DNA of 54,576 nt from Pedobacter sp. PF22-3. Its GTDB lineage: Bacteria; Bacteroidota; Bacteroidia; Sphingobacteriales; Sphingobacteriaceae. Both the position numbers and the translations under genes were made by a program. Below are positions 25,885 to 36,800 of this stretch, piece after piece. The notes beneath the pieces were generated by a model. The model worked only from the letters and a program-made list of their open reading frames with translations, made no database searches and was not told the DNA's origin. Each line of letters starts with the position of its first letter. Positions within the stretch are counted from its first letter, which is position 1. Location of the stretch: NCBI RefSeq assembly GCF_026239555.1, contig NZ_JAPIVP010000026.1, positions 1 through 54,576 on the forward strand. Reading direction: 5' to 3'.

Positions 25885-27288
25885 ATGATTAAAAAATTAC
25901 TTTTTGCTTCAATTTGTGCTTGTTTAGGATTTGTTTCTTCCTCTTCTGCGCAGCAAACGCTCAAACTGGATAGCCTACCAAAGATTCGTAACAACATCTT
26001 TATCAATACCGATACCGTAGCCGTACCTGTTGTTTCAGAAAACCCATTGAGCATGGGGCAAAACTTTATCTACAAACTCAGGTTAGATTCTATTGCTAAA
26101 ACAGTACCACTACCTTACAACGAATACGTTCAGCAGTATATTGATATTTATGCCAAACGCAAAGATATGTTTGGTAAAATGATCGGTTTATCGAGCTATT
26201 ACTTCCCGATTTTTGATAAAGCCTTAAAGGATTATAACATTCCGCAGGAAATAAAATACCTTACCATTGTAGAATCGCAGATGAATCCGCATGCTATTTC
26301 GAGAGTAGGTGCAACGGGTATCTGGCAGTTTATGTTCGGCACGGGAAAGGCCTATGGTTTAAAGATGGATAACTTTGTAGATGAACGCAAAGATCCAATT
26401 CAGGCCAGTTATGCTGCTGCAGCTTATTTTAGAGATGCTTTTGAGGAACTTGGTGACTGGCTGTTGGCCATTGCCGCTTATAACTGCGGAAAGGGGAATG
26501 TAAACCGGGCCATTGATAAAGCAGGATCTAGGGATTTTTGGGTAATCAGGCAGTTTTTGCCTAAGGAAACCAGAAATTATGTGCCTGCCTTTATTGCTGC
26601 GGTTTATGTGATGAATTATTCCCACAAGCACCAGATTACGGCACAGGCTTCGAGTATGTTTTTGAAAACCGACACGGTGCAAACTACCCGTTTTGTATCT
26701 TTAGCCACCCTGGCCAAAGCACTTAATATTGAAGAACAAGCCATGTTGGCTTTAAACCCATCATACAAGAAAAAAATTGTTAACGGCACGGATGAGGATC
26801 CCAAGCGTATTGTAATGCCTAAATTAAGGGATATCGATTATGCAGGTATATACGATGTGCTGAATAACCACGATATAGATGTTGACATGAAAGTGGTGGC
26901 TGCCAGTACGGACGATGTAAGGGATTTAAGAAAGAAAAAGAACAAAGTTATAGCCACATCAGCTGTAGTTTATCATAAAGTTACCTCAGGACAAAGTTTA
27001 ACAACGGTTGCCGATAAATATGGTGTAGAAGTGCAGGATTTAAGGGTTTGGAATGGTTTAAAAAGCAAAACCCTGGTGCCTGGACAAAGATTAAAAATCT
27101 ATGCCAAAAACCGTATACCATTAAAAGCACCATCGTCGTTTTTAAGTTACAAAGTGAAAACGGGCGATACCTTATCCGAAATTGCAGAAAAATTTGATGG
27201 AGCAACTGTTCAAAGTATCAGAAGAGATAATCATTTATCAAAAGCAGGTTTGCAGGTTGGGATGGTGCTGAAAATTAGTAAGGGTTAA
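25885..27288 (+). CDS. LysM-containing membrane-bound lytic transglycosylase (MltD type)
   Basis: 467 residues. A signal peptide (about 1-23, ending SSAQ) precedes a Slt-type transglycosylase domain (about 105-240) with catalytic Glu130 in LTIVESQMNPHAISRVGATG and the family stretches GIWQFMFGTGKAYGLK and AIAAYNCGKGNVNRAI. Two LysM peptidoglycan-binding modules follow at about 360-405 and 418-465. It cleaves peptidoglycan glycan strands to anhydro products. Unlike E. coli MltD it has no lipobox, so it is probably periplasmic. It ends the plus-strand envelope block. Confidence 0.94.
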   Translation: MIKKLLFASICACLGFVSSSSAQQTLKLDSLPKIRNNIFINTDTVAVPVVSENPLSMGQNFIYKLRLDSIAKTVPLPYNEYVQQYIDIYAKRKDMFGKMIGLSSYYFPIFDKALKDYNIPQEIKYLTIVESQMNPHAISRVGATGIWQFMFGTGKAYGLKMDNFVDERKDPIQASYAAAAYFRDAFEELGDWLLAIAAYNCGKGNVNRAIDKAGSRDFWVIRQFLPKETRNYVPAFIAAVYVMNYSHKHQITAQASSMFLKTDTVQTTRFVSLATLAKALNIEEQAMLALNPSYKKKIVNGTDEDPKRIVMPKLRDIDYAGIYDVLNNHDIDVDMKVVAASTDDVRDLRKKKNKVIATSAVVYHKVTSGQSLTTVADKYGVEVQDLRVWNGLKSKTLVPGQRLKIYAKNRIPLKAPSSFLSYKVKTGDTLSEIAEKFDGATVQSIRRDNHLSKAGLQVGMVLKISKG

Positions 27289-27440
27289 TTTAAAATATTC
27301 AACCTTCTGCATCAGCTAAACTATTTTTCATCTTGACTATAGTAGAGAGGTCTTTGAAAATTATTCAAAAATTTCCCTCTTTATTTAATGTCCTACTGTG
27401 TGGATAAATATTCTTCTGCCGCTCTATGCCGCGGTGGCAT

Positions 27441-27464
27441 GGTACTTTGTCGCGCCAAAGTACC
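27441..27464. repeat. Perfect 9-bp palindrome
   Basis: GGTACTTTG and CAAAGTACC pair perfectly around loop TCGCGC. It lies inside a GC-richer patch between mltD and maeB and probably belongs to a REP-like family. Confidence 0.65.
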
Positions 27465-27933
27465 CAAAGCGCTATGTCAATCCAGCAATGAGCCTTTTGC
27501 ACAATCCCATGCGCATCAAAAAAACAGCGGCACTTCGTTTAATCAGTTGTATTTGTATTTTTTTTGGTCTGATTGAGCCCTTCGGGGTTTGTGTTCAATT
27601 TTTTTTAAATCTCCAATAATCGTTAAAGAACACAAAACCACTGCGTTTCAGGTTTGTTAGTGCCAATTTGCCTAAACTGCACCTGTTTTTTTGATTTCCC
27701 TGGCTCTTGGGGTTGACAGCGTTCTTGGTTAAAATTTATGCTTTATTAAAGTTGGTTAGCGAAATGCCGAAACTATAAAAGATCTCGCAAATGATAAGGG
27801 CCTATTGTCGAAATGACAATCAACTATGGCACCTTAATCCGTTAATAACTAAATAAATTAACATCTGTTAACTCCATATCTCATTTAACTTTTTTTGAAC
27901 GGCTTTTTATTTTAAGCCTCATAAAAAGAATTG

Positions 27934-27941
27934 TACCTTTG
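27934..27941 (+). promoter_or_regulatory. -7 element for maeB
   Basis: TACCTTTG matches TAnnTTTG, 23 bp before ATG 27965, which allows a short leader. Confidence 0.6.
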
Positions 27942-27964
27942 CGGCGTCACTAATAAGTTACTTA

Positions 27965-30286
27965 ATGAGTAATACGAATAGAAAGCAAGATGCGTTGGAT
28001 TACCACTCGCAAGGTCGTCCGGGAAAGATACAGGTAGTACCTACTAAACCAACAACATCGCAAAGGGATTTAACCCTGGCATACTCTCCAGGAGTTGCTG
28101 AGCCTTGTTTAAAAATAGCAAACAATAAAGAGGATGTTTATAAATATACCGCTAAAGGTAATTTAGTTGCAGTTATCAGTAACGGAACAGCCGTTTTAGG
28201 GCTGGGCAATATCGGCCCCGAAGCAGGTAAACCGGTAATGGAAGGCAAAGGCCTTTTGTTTAAAATATTCTCCGATATCGATGTATTTGATCTGGAGCTC
28301 GATACCGAAAATGTAGATGATTTTGTAAAAATTGTTAAAGCTTTGGAGCCAACTTTCGGAGGAATTAATCTGGAAGATATTAAGGCCCCTGAGTGTTTCG
28401 AAATCGAGCGCCGTTTAAAACAGGAGATGAATATCCCTGTAATGCATGATGATCAGCACGGAACAGCCATTATTTCTGGTGCAGCATTATTGAATGCCTG
28501 CGAAATTCAGAAAAAGAAAATAGATAAAATCCAGGTTGTAGTGAGTGGCGCGGGTGCTGCTGCAGTTTCCTGCTCTAAAATGTACCTGAGTTTAGGGGTT
28601 AAAAGAGAGAATTTGGTGATGTTCGATATCAATGGATTAATTGATATCCACCGTACCGATCTGGATGATATCCGCATGAGCTTTGCGACCACCAGAAAAG
28701 GTATTTCTAATATTGGAGAGGCCATGAAAGGGGCTGATGTTTTTATCGGACTTTCAGCAGCAAACGTTATTTCTCCTGATATGTTGGTGGGTATGGCCAA
28801 AAACCCAATTGTTTTCGCAATGGCTAACCCAAATCCTGAAATTGCCTATGAGCTGGCCATCAAAACCCGTAAAGATTTGATCATGGCTACCGGCCGGTCT
28901 GATTATCCAAACCAGGTGAACAACGTACTGGGTTTCCCTTATATTTTCCGTGGAGCACTTGATGTTCGGGCAACCAGCATTAATGAAGCGATGAAAATAG
29001 CTGCAGTTAAGGCAATTGCCGAACTGGCCAAAAAATCAGTTCCAGAAGCAGTTAACCTCGCCTATAATGCGCGTAATTTAAAATTTGGACGGGATTACAT
29101 TATTCCAAAGCCTGTTGATTTTCGTTTAATTACCGAAGTATCAACTGCTGTGGCAAAAGCTGCAATAGAAAGTGGTGTAGCACGAAAAATTATTACCGAT
29201 TGGGATGCTTATAATGAAGAATTAAGGAAACGTTTAGGTTTGGATGATGCCATTATGAGAGCGGTAACAACCAAAGCGAAAATGGATCCTAAGCGGGTAG
29301 TATTTGCAGAGGCTGATAATTATAAAATTTTAAAGGCTGCCCAGATTGTAAAAGATGAGAATATTGCTATTCCTATTCTTTTAGGAAACCGGGAGAAAAT
29401 ACAAGCCATTATAGATGAGCATGCTTTGGAGCTTGGGGGAGTAGAGATCATCGATCAGATGCAGAATCCTGAAAAAACCCAGCAATATGCAGAAGCACTT
29501 TTCAAAAAACGCCAACGCAAGGGAGTTTCTTCGATGCGCGATGCTACAAAACTATTGCGAGATCGTAACTATTATGGTGCTTCGATGGTTGAATTTGGTG
29601 AGGCCGATGCCATGATTTCGGGTTTGACCAAAAATTATGGTGCTACCATTAAACCTGCTTTACAGGTAATCGGTGTAGAACCAGGTGTTAAACGCGTTGC
29701 GGGTATGTACATGATGATGACCAAAAAAGGTCCTGTTTTCTTTGGCGATACCACCGTAAACGTAGATCCAACTGCAGAAGAATTGGTAGATATTACGCTT
29801 TTGATTGATAAATCTGTTAAACAGTTTAACATCAAACCGCGTATTGCCTTGTTGTCTTATTCAAATTTTGGTTCTAATGATGGGGTAACGCCTAATAAAG
29901 TAAGGGAAACGGTAAGGCTTCTTCATCAAAACCATCCAGAAATTGTAGTGGATGGAGAGATGCAGGGAAACTTTGCCATCAATAATGAACTGTTACAAGA
30001 TAACTTTCCTTTTAGTACATTGGCAGATGCCCCGGCAAACACTTTAGTGTTCCCAAATCTGGAGTCGGGGAACATTGCATACAAATTGTTACAAGAGCTT
30101 GGCGGTGCCGAAGCAGTTGGTCCGATCCTATTAGGACTGAATAAACCCGTTCATATTGTTCAATTAGGCAGTTCTGTACGCGAAATCGTTAATATGGTTA
30201 CCATAGCTGTTGTAGATGTGCAGGCAAAAGAAGAAATTGCAACATCGAAACGAAAAGGTATATTTGGGAAAACAACTAAAAAGTAA
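27965..30286 (+). CDS. maeB: NADP-dependent malic enzyme with phosphotransacetylase-like domain
   Basis: Decarboxylates malate to pyruvate with NADP reduction. The 773 residues form the long fused type. The malic enzyme part (about 1-430) shows LTLAYSPGVAEPC, VISNGTAVLGLGNIGP, MHDDQHGTAIIS and the dinucleotide motif VVSGAGAAAVSCSK. The C-terminal part (about 440-760) resembles phosphate acetyltransferase (RVVFAEADNYKILKAAQ, then SYSNFGSN). In E. coli MaeB this part is regulatory, sensing acetyl-CoA, and lacks transferase activity; the same is inferred here. ruvA follows after 6 bp. Confidence 0.95.
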   Translation: MSNTNRKQDALDYHSQGRPGKIQVVPTKPTTSQRDLTLAYSPGVAEPCLKIANNKEDVYKYTAKGNLVAVISNGTAVLGLGNIGPEAGKPVMEGKGLLFKIFSDIDVFDLELDTENVDDFVKIVKALEPTFGGINLEDIKAPECFEIERRLKQEMNIPVMHDDQHGTAIISGAALLNACEIQKKKIDKIQVVVSGAGAAAVSCSKMYLSLGVKRENLVMFDINGLIDIHRTDLDDIRMSFATTRKGISNIGEAMKGADVFIGLSAANVISPDMLVGMAKNPIVFAMANPNPEIAYELAIKTRKDLIMATGRSDYPNQVNNVLGFPYIFRGALDVRATSINEAMKIAAVKAIAELAKKSVPEAVNLAYNARNLKFGRDYIIPKPVDFRLITEVSTAVAKAAIESGVARKIITDWDAYNEELRKRLGLDDAIMRAVTTKAKMDPKRVVFAEADNYKILKAAQIVKDENIAIPILLGNREKIQAIIDEHALELGGVEIIDQMQNPEKTQQYAEALFKKRQRKGVSSMRDATKLLRDRNYYGASMVEFGEADAMISGLTKNYGATIKPALQVIGVEPGVKRVAGMYMMMTKKGPVFFGDTTVNVDPTAEELVDITLLIDKSVKQFNIKPRIALLSYSNFGSNDGVTPNKVRETVRLLHQNHPEIVVDGEMQGNFAINNELLQDNFPFSTLADAPANTLVFPNLESGNIAYKLLQELGGAEAVGPILLGLNKPVHIVQLGSSVREIVNMVTIAVVDVQAKEEIATSKRKGIFGKTTKK

Positions 30287-30292
30287 TATTAC

Positions 30293-30877
30293 ATGTACGC
30301 CTATATTGATGGTAGATTGACATTTAAAAACCCAGCCTATGTTGTGGTTGAAGCCGGAGGTATAGGCTATCATATAAACATTTCATTAAATACATACAGC
30401 GCTTTGGGCGATGCAGAAAGGTGCAAATTATACACCTGGCTGCATGTAAAAGAAGATGCACATACATTATACGGCTTCGCTGATGAAGGCGAACGCCGTT
30501 TATTTTTACATTTAATTTCTGTATCGGGTATTGGTCCGAATACCGGCAGGATGATTTTATCATCCATTACCCCAGTTGAGATTCAAACTGCAATTGTTAA
30601 GGCAGATTTGCCACTTATACAGCGAATTAAAGGCTTAGGTGTAAAAACCGCACAACGCCTGGTTTTAGAACTTCAGGATAAATTAAAAAAAGAAGGGGTA
30701 GATTCATTAATTTCTATGCCTCAACACAATACTGTTAAAGATGAAGCGTTATCAGCATTGGTAATGCTCGGATTTGCCAAACAAACCGCCGAAAAAACTA
30801 TAGATCAGATATTAAAAGTAACAGAGGGAAGCCTTTCGGTAGAGCAACTAATTAAACAAGCTTTGAAAACTTTATAG
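30293..30877 (+). CDS. ruvA: Holliday junction branch migration protein RuvA
   Basis: 194 residues. The OB-fold N-terminal domain (about 1-62) includes MYAYIDGRLTFKNPAYVVVE. Two helix-hairpin-helix motifs follow: LISVSGIGPNTGRMIL and RIKGLGVKTAQRLVLEL. The C-terminal three-helix domain III (about 148-194, DEALSALVMLGFAKQTAEKT) contacts RuvB. RuvA tetramers hold the four-way junction for the RuvB motor. ruvB is not in the window. The gap to sprA is 10 bp, so the two are probably co-transcribed, as is usual in the phylum. Confidence 0.97.
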   Translation: MYAYIDGRLTFKNPAYVVVEAGGIGYHINISLNTYSALGDAERCKLYTWLHVKEDAHTLYGFADEGERRLFLHLISVSGIGPNTGRMILSSITPVEIQTAIVKADLPLIQRIKGLGVKTAQRLVLELQDKLKKEGVDSLISMPQHNTVKDEALSALVMLGFAKQTAEKTIDQILKVTEGSLSVEQLIKQALKTL

Positions 30878-30887
30878 ATTAACGCCT

Positions 30888-33800
30888 TTGAAGAGAATAT
30901 CTACATTTCTTTTTCTCATTTCTCTCTTTTTAATTGCTTCTCAAACTACTTATTCTCAAGTTGTTCCAAGCAAAACGGATACCGTCAAGCCAAAAAATAA
31001 TTTCAGCTTACGTGAAAAAGAACAACTAGGGCTTAGTCCTGCAGTCAATCCATTTTATCCATCTCCAAGTAATTTAAAACGCGTTGTAGAATATGACGCA
31101 AAGAATAAACGTTATATAGTTAAGGAACTGATAGGCGAAAATTTTGTTTTAAATACCCAATATTTAACTATTGATGAGTACCAGCGACTGGTAAACAGCG
31201 AAATAAAAAGGGGTAACTGGCGTAGCATTTCCAATGCTGAAGTGAGCGATTACAGAAGTACGGGGATTATTCCAAAAATCCAGGTAAATAGTAAAGCTTT
31301 TGAAAAACTTTTCGGTGGTACAACGATTGATATCCAGCCACGTGGAGAGGCTGAACTTACTTTTTTAGGCAGGATAAACAAAAATGAAAACCCGCTTTTT
31401 AATGAAAGGCAAAGGGTACAAACCAATTTCGATTTTAACCAAAGGATCCAGATGGACCTGGTTGGAAATATCGGTACCAAGCTAAAAATTAAAAGTAATT
31501 ATAATACCGAAGCACAGTTTGATTTTGAAAATCAGATCAAATTGGATTATACTGGCGGCGTAGACGATATTATTCAGAAAATAGAAGCGGGTAACGTGAG
31601 TTTGCCTTTAAATACTTCATTAATTACCGGAACACAGGCGCTTTTTGGTATAAAAACCCAACTCAAATTCGGTCGTTTGAACGTAACGAGTGTTTATACA
31701 CAACAAAAATCGCAATCCAGAGAGATTAAAATTACAAATGGCGCACAGCAAAATACCACTACGTTAAGTATTGATAACTACGAAGCCAACAAACACTATT
31801 TTCTGTCGCAATATTTCAGAAATAATTATAACAGGAACCTCGCTAACGCGCCTATTATTACTTCTCCGATCCAGATCACCAAAATTGAAGTTTGGATTAC
31901 CAATAAAGCTGGAAATACAACCGACTCGAGAGATGTACTGGGTTTGATGGATTTGGGTGAAAATGTTCCGTTTAACAATAATTTAATTACCGGAGGCACT
32001 TCTGGTCTGCCGGCAGGGACCACTGCTACTGGTTTCCCACAGCAGTCAAATAACCTGATCTCGCAGTTAAATACTTATCAGGGCGGTGCCATCAGGCAAA
32101 CAAATTCTAATGCAGTTCTTTCTTTCTTTCAAACAACACCAGCTAACACCAGCAATACCGATAATTTTGCTAAATTAGTTTATGCCAGAAAGTTAACAGA
32201 CCGAGAGTTTACCTTTCAGCCACAACTGGGTTATTTATCGCTAAACAACCCATTAAATTCCGATGAGGTGTTAGCCGTTGCCTACCGCTATACCTATAAT
32301 GGTGTGGAGTATCAGGTGGGTGAGTTTTCTACCGATATTTCTTTTGATGCGGCTAACCCTAAAATGCTTTATGCAAAATTATTAAAGAATGAAACTACTA
32401 AGATCCAGTTGCCAACATGGGATCTGATGATGAAAAATATTTATTCTATTGGTGGGTACCAGATCAGCAGTCAGAATTTTAAACTGGATATTTATCGCAT
32501 TGATAATGAAACAGGAGTGGATAATCCGGTAATGACCGAAGGTCAGAACACCGCTAACAAGCAGTGGATTGCCTTAACCGAATTTGATCGCCTCAATCAG
32601 CAGAATGAGCGGAGACCAGATGGCGTTTTCGATTTTGTGGCTGCCAACAATGCTTTTGGATCTTATTCTACGGCAAGCAATGCCAACCAGGCGAGTATGT
32701 TCGGTGTAGGCAGCAATGGGCAGACCTCATTGGTTACCAATACCAATTCGGGTTATATTACCATCGATCCGGCAAATGGTAGGATTATTTTTCCTGTGAT
32801 TGAACCCTTTGGTAAAGATTTGGCTGCAAAGTTTTTGCCGGGCGAACAGGCATTGATCAATAAATATACGTTTACTGCACTTTACGATTCAACACAAACC
32901 ATCGCGAGGCAACTGTTTCAAAACCAAAACAGGTATACCATTAAGGTAAATTACCAGTCTGATATTTCTTCTGAGTTCAGCTTAAACGCCATTAATGTTC
33001 CGGAAGGATCGGTAAAGGTTTTTGCAGGAACGATGCCGTTGACCGAAGGTGTTGATTTCACCGTCGATTACCAGGGTGGGCGAGTAAGCATTATTAATCA
33101 GGCACTTTTGGTATCCGGTCAACCGATTAGGATTACCACAGAAAACAGCGAAACTTTTGGTCTGCAGCAACGTTCACTTTTCGGGACCCGTTTAGATTAT
33201 CGTGTAAACAATAAACTAAACCTTGGGGGTACAATTATGAACCTGACCGAGAAACCTTTAACCCAAAAGGTAAACATAGGAGAAGAACCCATTTCGAATA
33301 CCATTTGGGGAGCAGATATTAACTATAGTTCACCATCGAGGTTTTTAACGAAACTGGTTGATAAGCTTCCGTTCATTTCAACCAAAGCACCATCTAGTGT
33401 AACATTTTATGGTGAATTTGCTCAACTCATTCCAGGCCACCCAAGAGCATTGAATTTTGCAGGCAGTAAAAACGGGGTAAGTTATTTAGATGATTTTGAG
33501 GCGTCTAGATCGGTAATCGATTTAAAGAGTGCAATTGCCTGGCAGCTATCAGGTACACCACAGCTTTTCCCTGAATTTAATAAATCTAACGATTTATCAT
33601 ACGGTTATAACCGCGCAAGAATCGCTTTTTACAACATCGATCCAACTTTTTATAATTCAGCAGCTTCTACTACGCCTGCCAATATCAGGGGCAACCGGAC
33701 AGAACTTTCCAATCATTATGTGAGAGAAATAATTGAGCAGGAAGTTTTTCCATTTAAGGAAACGGCAACCGGCCAGGCGTTAAACATTACCACTTTGGAT

Positions 33801-36800
33801 GTGGCTTATTATCCTACCGTTAGGGGTCCTTATAATTTCCGTTCGACTAATTTTAGGCCTGATGGAAGTTTATTGCAGCCCAGAAACAATTGGGGTGGTT
33901 TTCAGCGTAAAATAGAAACCAATGATTTTGAAGCCTTAAATGTTGGCTTTATTGAATTTTGGGTAATGGATCCATTTATTTATAAGCCAAATTCGGCCGG
34001 TGGTGATGTATATTTTAACCTGGGGAATATTTCGGAAGATATCCTCAAAGACGGTAGAAAATCATTAGAAAATGGTTTGCCAGATTCGAACGATCCGAGC
34101 AAGTATGATGAAACTGCGTGGGGGCGCGTACCAAAATTACAACCGGTTGTGCAGGCTTTCGATAACAATCCGAATTCGCGTAGGGCCCAGGATGTAGGTT
34201 TGGACGGATTATCTGATGCTGATGAAAAAATAAAATTTGCTGCGGCAATTACCCAGATTAAATCGCAACTGAATGCAACAGCTTCAACGGCGCTTGATGC
34301 CGATCCATCATCAGATAACTATACCTATTTCAGGGGACCTGCACTGGATCAGATTAATGCAGGTATTCTTAAACGGTACGAAAAATACAACGGAACAGAA
34401 GGGAACTCTAAAACTTCGCAACAGTCGCAAGAAGAATTAGGACTTGAAAATTCTGCATCTACTTCATTACCCGATGGGGAAGATATCAACCGCGATAATA
34501 ACATGACGCAAAGTGATGAGTATTTTCAGTATAAAGTTTCGATGCGCCCGGGAGATTTAAATGTTGGCCAGAACTTTATTACCGATAAAGTAACCTCACA
34601 GGTAAAACTGGCCAACGGAAATACGCAGGCCGTTTCATGGTATCAATTCAGAATCCCGATCAGCCAATATCAAGATCGGGTAGGTGGTATTCAGGATTTT
34701 AAGTCAATCCGTTTCTTTAGGATGTTTATGACCAATTTTGCAGATACTGCCGTAATGCGTTTTGCGAAGTTACAATTGATCCGTGGGGAATGGAGGGAGT
34801 TTAATGCCGCTAACCAGGCTTCGCAAGTAATTGTAGATCCATCTTTACCAGCACTCACTCCTGATAATTCTACCATTGAAGTTTCGACGGTAAACATCGA
34901 AGAAAATGGAAAACGTTCACCAATTCCATATGTAACGCCGCCAGGTATTCTTCGCGAGCGTGACTATAGTAACTATCGTGGTGATACCCGTTTAAATGAG
35001 CAATCATTGTCGGTTACCGTAAAATCGTTGAGAGATGGTTACGGTAGAGCAGCATTTAAAACAGCCTACAGCGATTTCAGATCTTATAAACATCTGGAAA
35101 TGTTTATTCATGCTGAAGCTGTTAATAATCAGATTTTAAATGATAATGATGTTGCAGCTTTCTTGCGGATCGGGACTGATAACCAGGATAACTATTATGA
35201 ATATGTAATTCCGTTAAAGGTGACCAATCCTGGTACAAGAGATGCCGATGCCATTTGGCCGGAAGCCAATAGAATGGATATTAACTTAACGCTTTTTCAG
35301 AATGCAAAGCTGGCCCGTAACGTAGCCAAGCAAGCTAACGGACAGCCATGGCCTACAAATGTTCCATTTACCTATACCGACGGAAATAGAACAATTGTAG
35401 TTAAAGGGCAACCTGATATGAGTAAGGTTAGGGTATATATGGTTGGTGTTAAAAATCCGCTCCGTGCAGCCAATGATGAACAAAATGATGATGGCCTCGA
35501 TAAAAATGCACTGGTTTGGTTTAATGAATTAAGATTAACTGAATTTGATGAAAGAGGTGGTTGGGCGGCAACTGGAAGATTAAACTTAAAATTGGCCGAT
35601 TTTGCTGATGTAAATATTTCCGGAAGTAAATCTACCATAGGTTTTGGATCTATCGATTCGAAAGTAAGTGAGCGGAACCGTGCAGACAATGTATTGCTTG
35701 ATGTTTCTTCAGCGATGGAGTTAGGTAAATTTCTACCACAAAAATCGGGGGTAAAAATCCCGATGTTTGTGAGTTACTCTAAACAGGTTTCTACACCACA
35801 ATACAATCCAAGGACACCAGATATCGAGCTCAAAAATGCTTTATCGCAATCTACTAAAGAGCAAAAAGATTCGATTTTAAATTTTGCACAGGATTATACG
35901 ATTAGAAGGGGGATAAATTTTACCAATGTTAGGAAAGAGCGGATCAATACCAGTAAACCTGCCCACCTTTGGGATATCGAAAATTTTGCAGCAAGTTATG
36001 CTTATACCCAATATAATCACCGCGATTTTATTAATCAAAATAGTATTCAGAATACCTATAGGGCATCGCTACAATACAGTTATGCCAGAGAAGCCAAAAC
36101 AATAGCACCTTTTGAAAAGATTATAAAGTCGAACATGCTGGCTTTGTTAAAGGATTTTAATTTTAGTATTTTCCCAAGTGCCATTAATTTCAGGATCGAT
36201 GTAGACCGTTTGTATTCGGAAAATACCTTGCGGAACAACGATCCGAATAATACCATCGGAATTTACCAGAATGGATACGGTACCACCTTTAACAAAAACT
36301 TTACCATGAGCCGTGTTTATGGTATTGCCTGGAACCTTACCCGTTCTTTACAGTTGGATTTTAATGCCACAAATTATTCGATTATTGATGAACCGGATGG
36401 CAGAATTGACGGCATAAAACGTGACACCGTTTGGCAAAACCTAAAACGCTTAGGACGTACGACCGATTATAACCACAATTTAAACGTTACCTATAATTTA
36501 CCGATTGATAAAATACCTGGACTAAACTGGGTGACCGTAAAAACCCGATATGGTACCAACTTTAACTGGCAGACCGAGCCACTTTCTACCTTGCTCGATC
36601 CGAATATAAATTTGGGTAACACAGTACAAAACAGCAGGACTGTCCAGGTGAACCCAACACTAAACCTCACCACGCTATACAACAAATTTGGCTTCATCAG
36701 GAGTGCTGGCAATGATGATGGGAACAAAGCGAAGAACTTTTTCATCAATATTTTAACCAGTTTAAAAAATGTTAATGCCAGCTTTGTACAAACAAAAGGT

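Larger units (their letters stand above)
27289..27964. other. 676-bp intergenic region with palindromic repeats
   Basis: No credible gene was found; the overlapping frames at 27388-27619 have Cys/Ser-rich low-quality translations. It contains a perfect palindrome at 27441-27464 (listed separately), the inverted repeat ATTGTC-GAAAT-GACAAT near 27805-27821, and at its right end the maeB promoter. The 27410-27540 stretch resembles a dispersed GC-richer intergenic repeat. Confidence 0.55.

Noticed and set aside
27388..27619. Two overlapping short frames between the lytic transglycosylase and maeB
   Set aside because: They span a palindromic intergenic repeat, overlap each other and resemble nothing.
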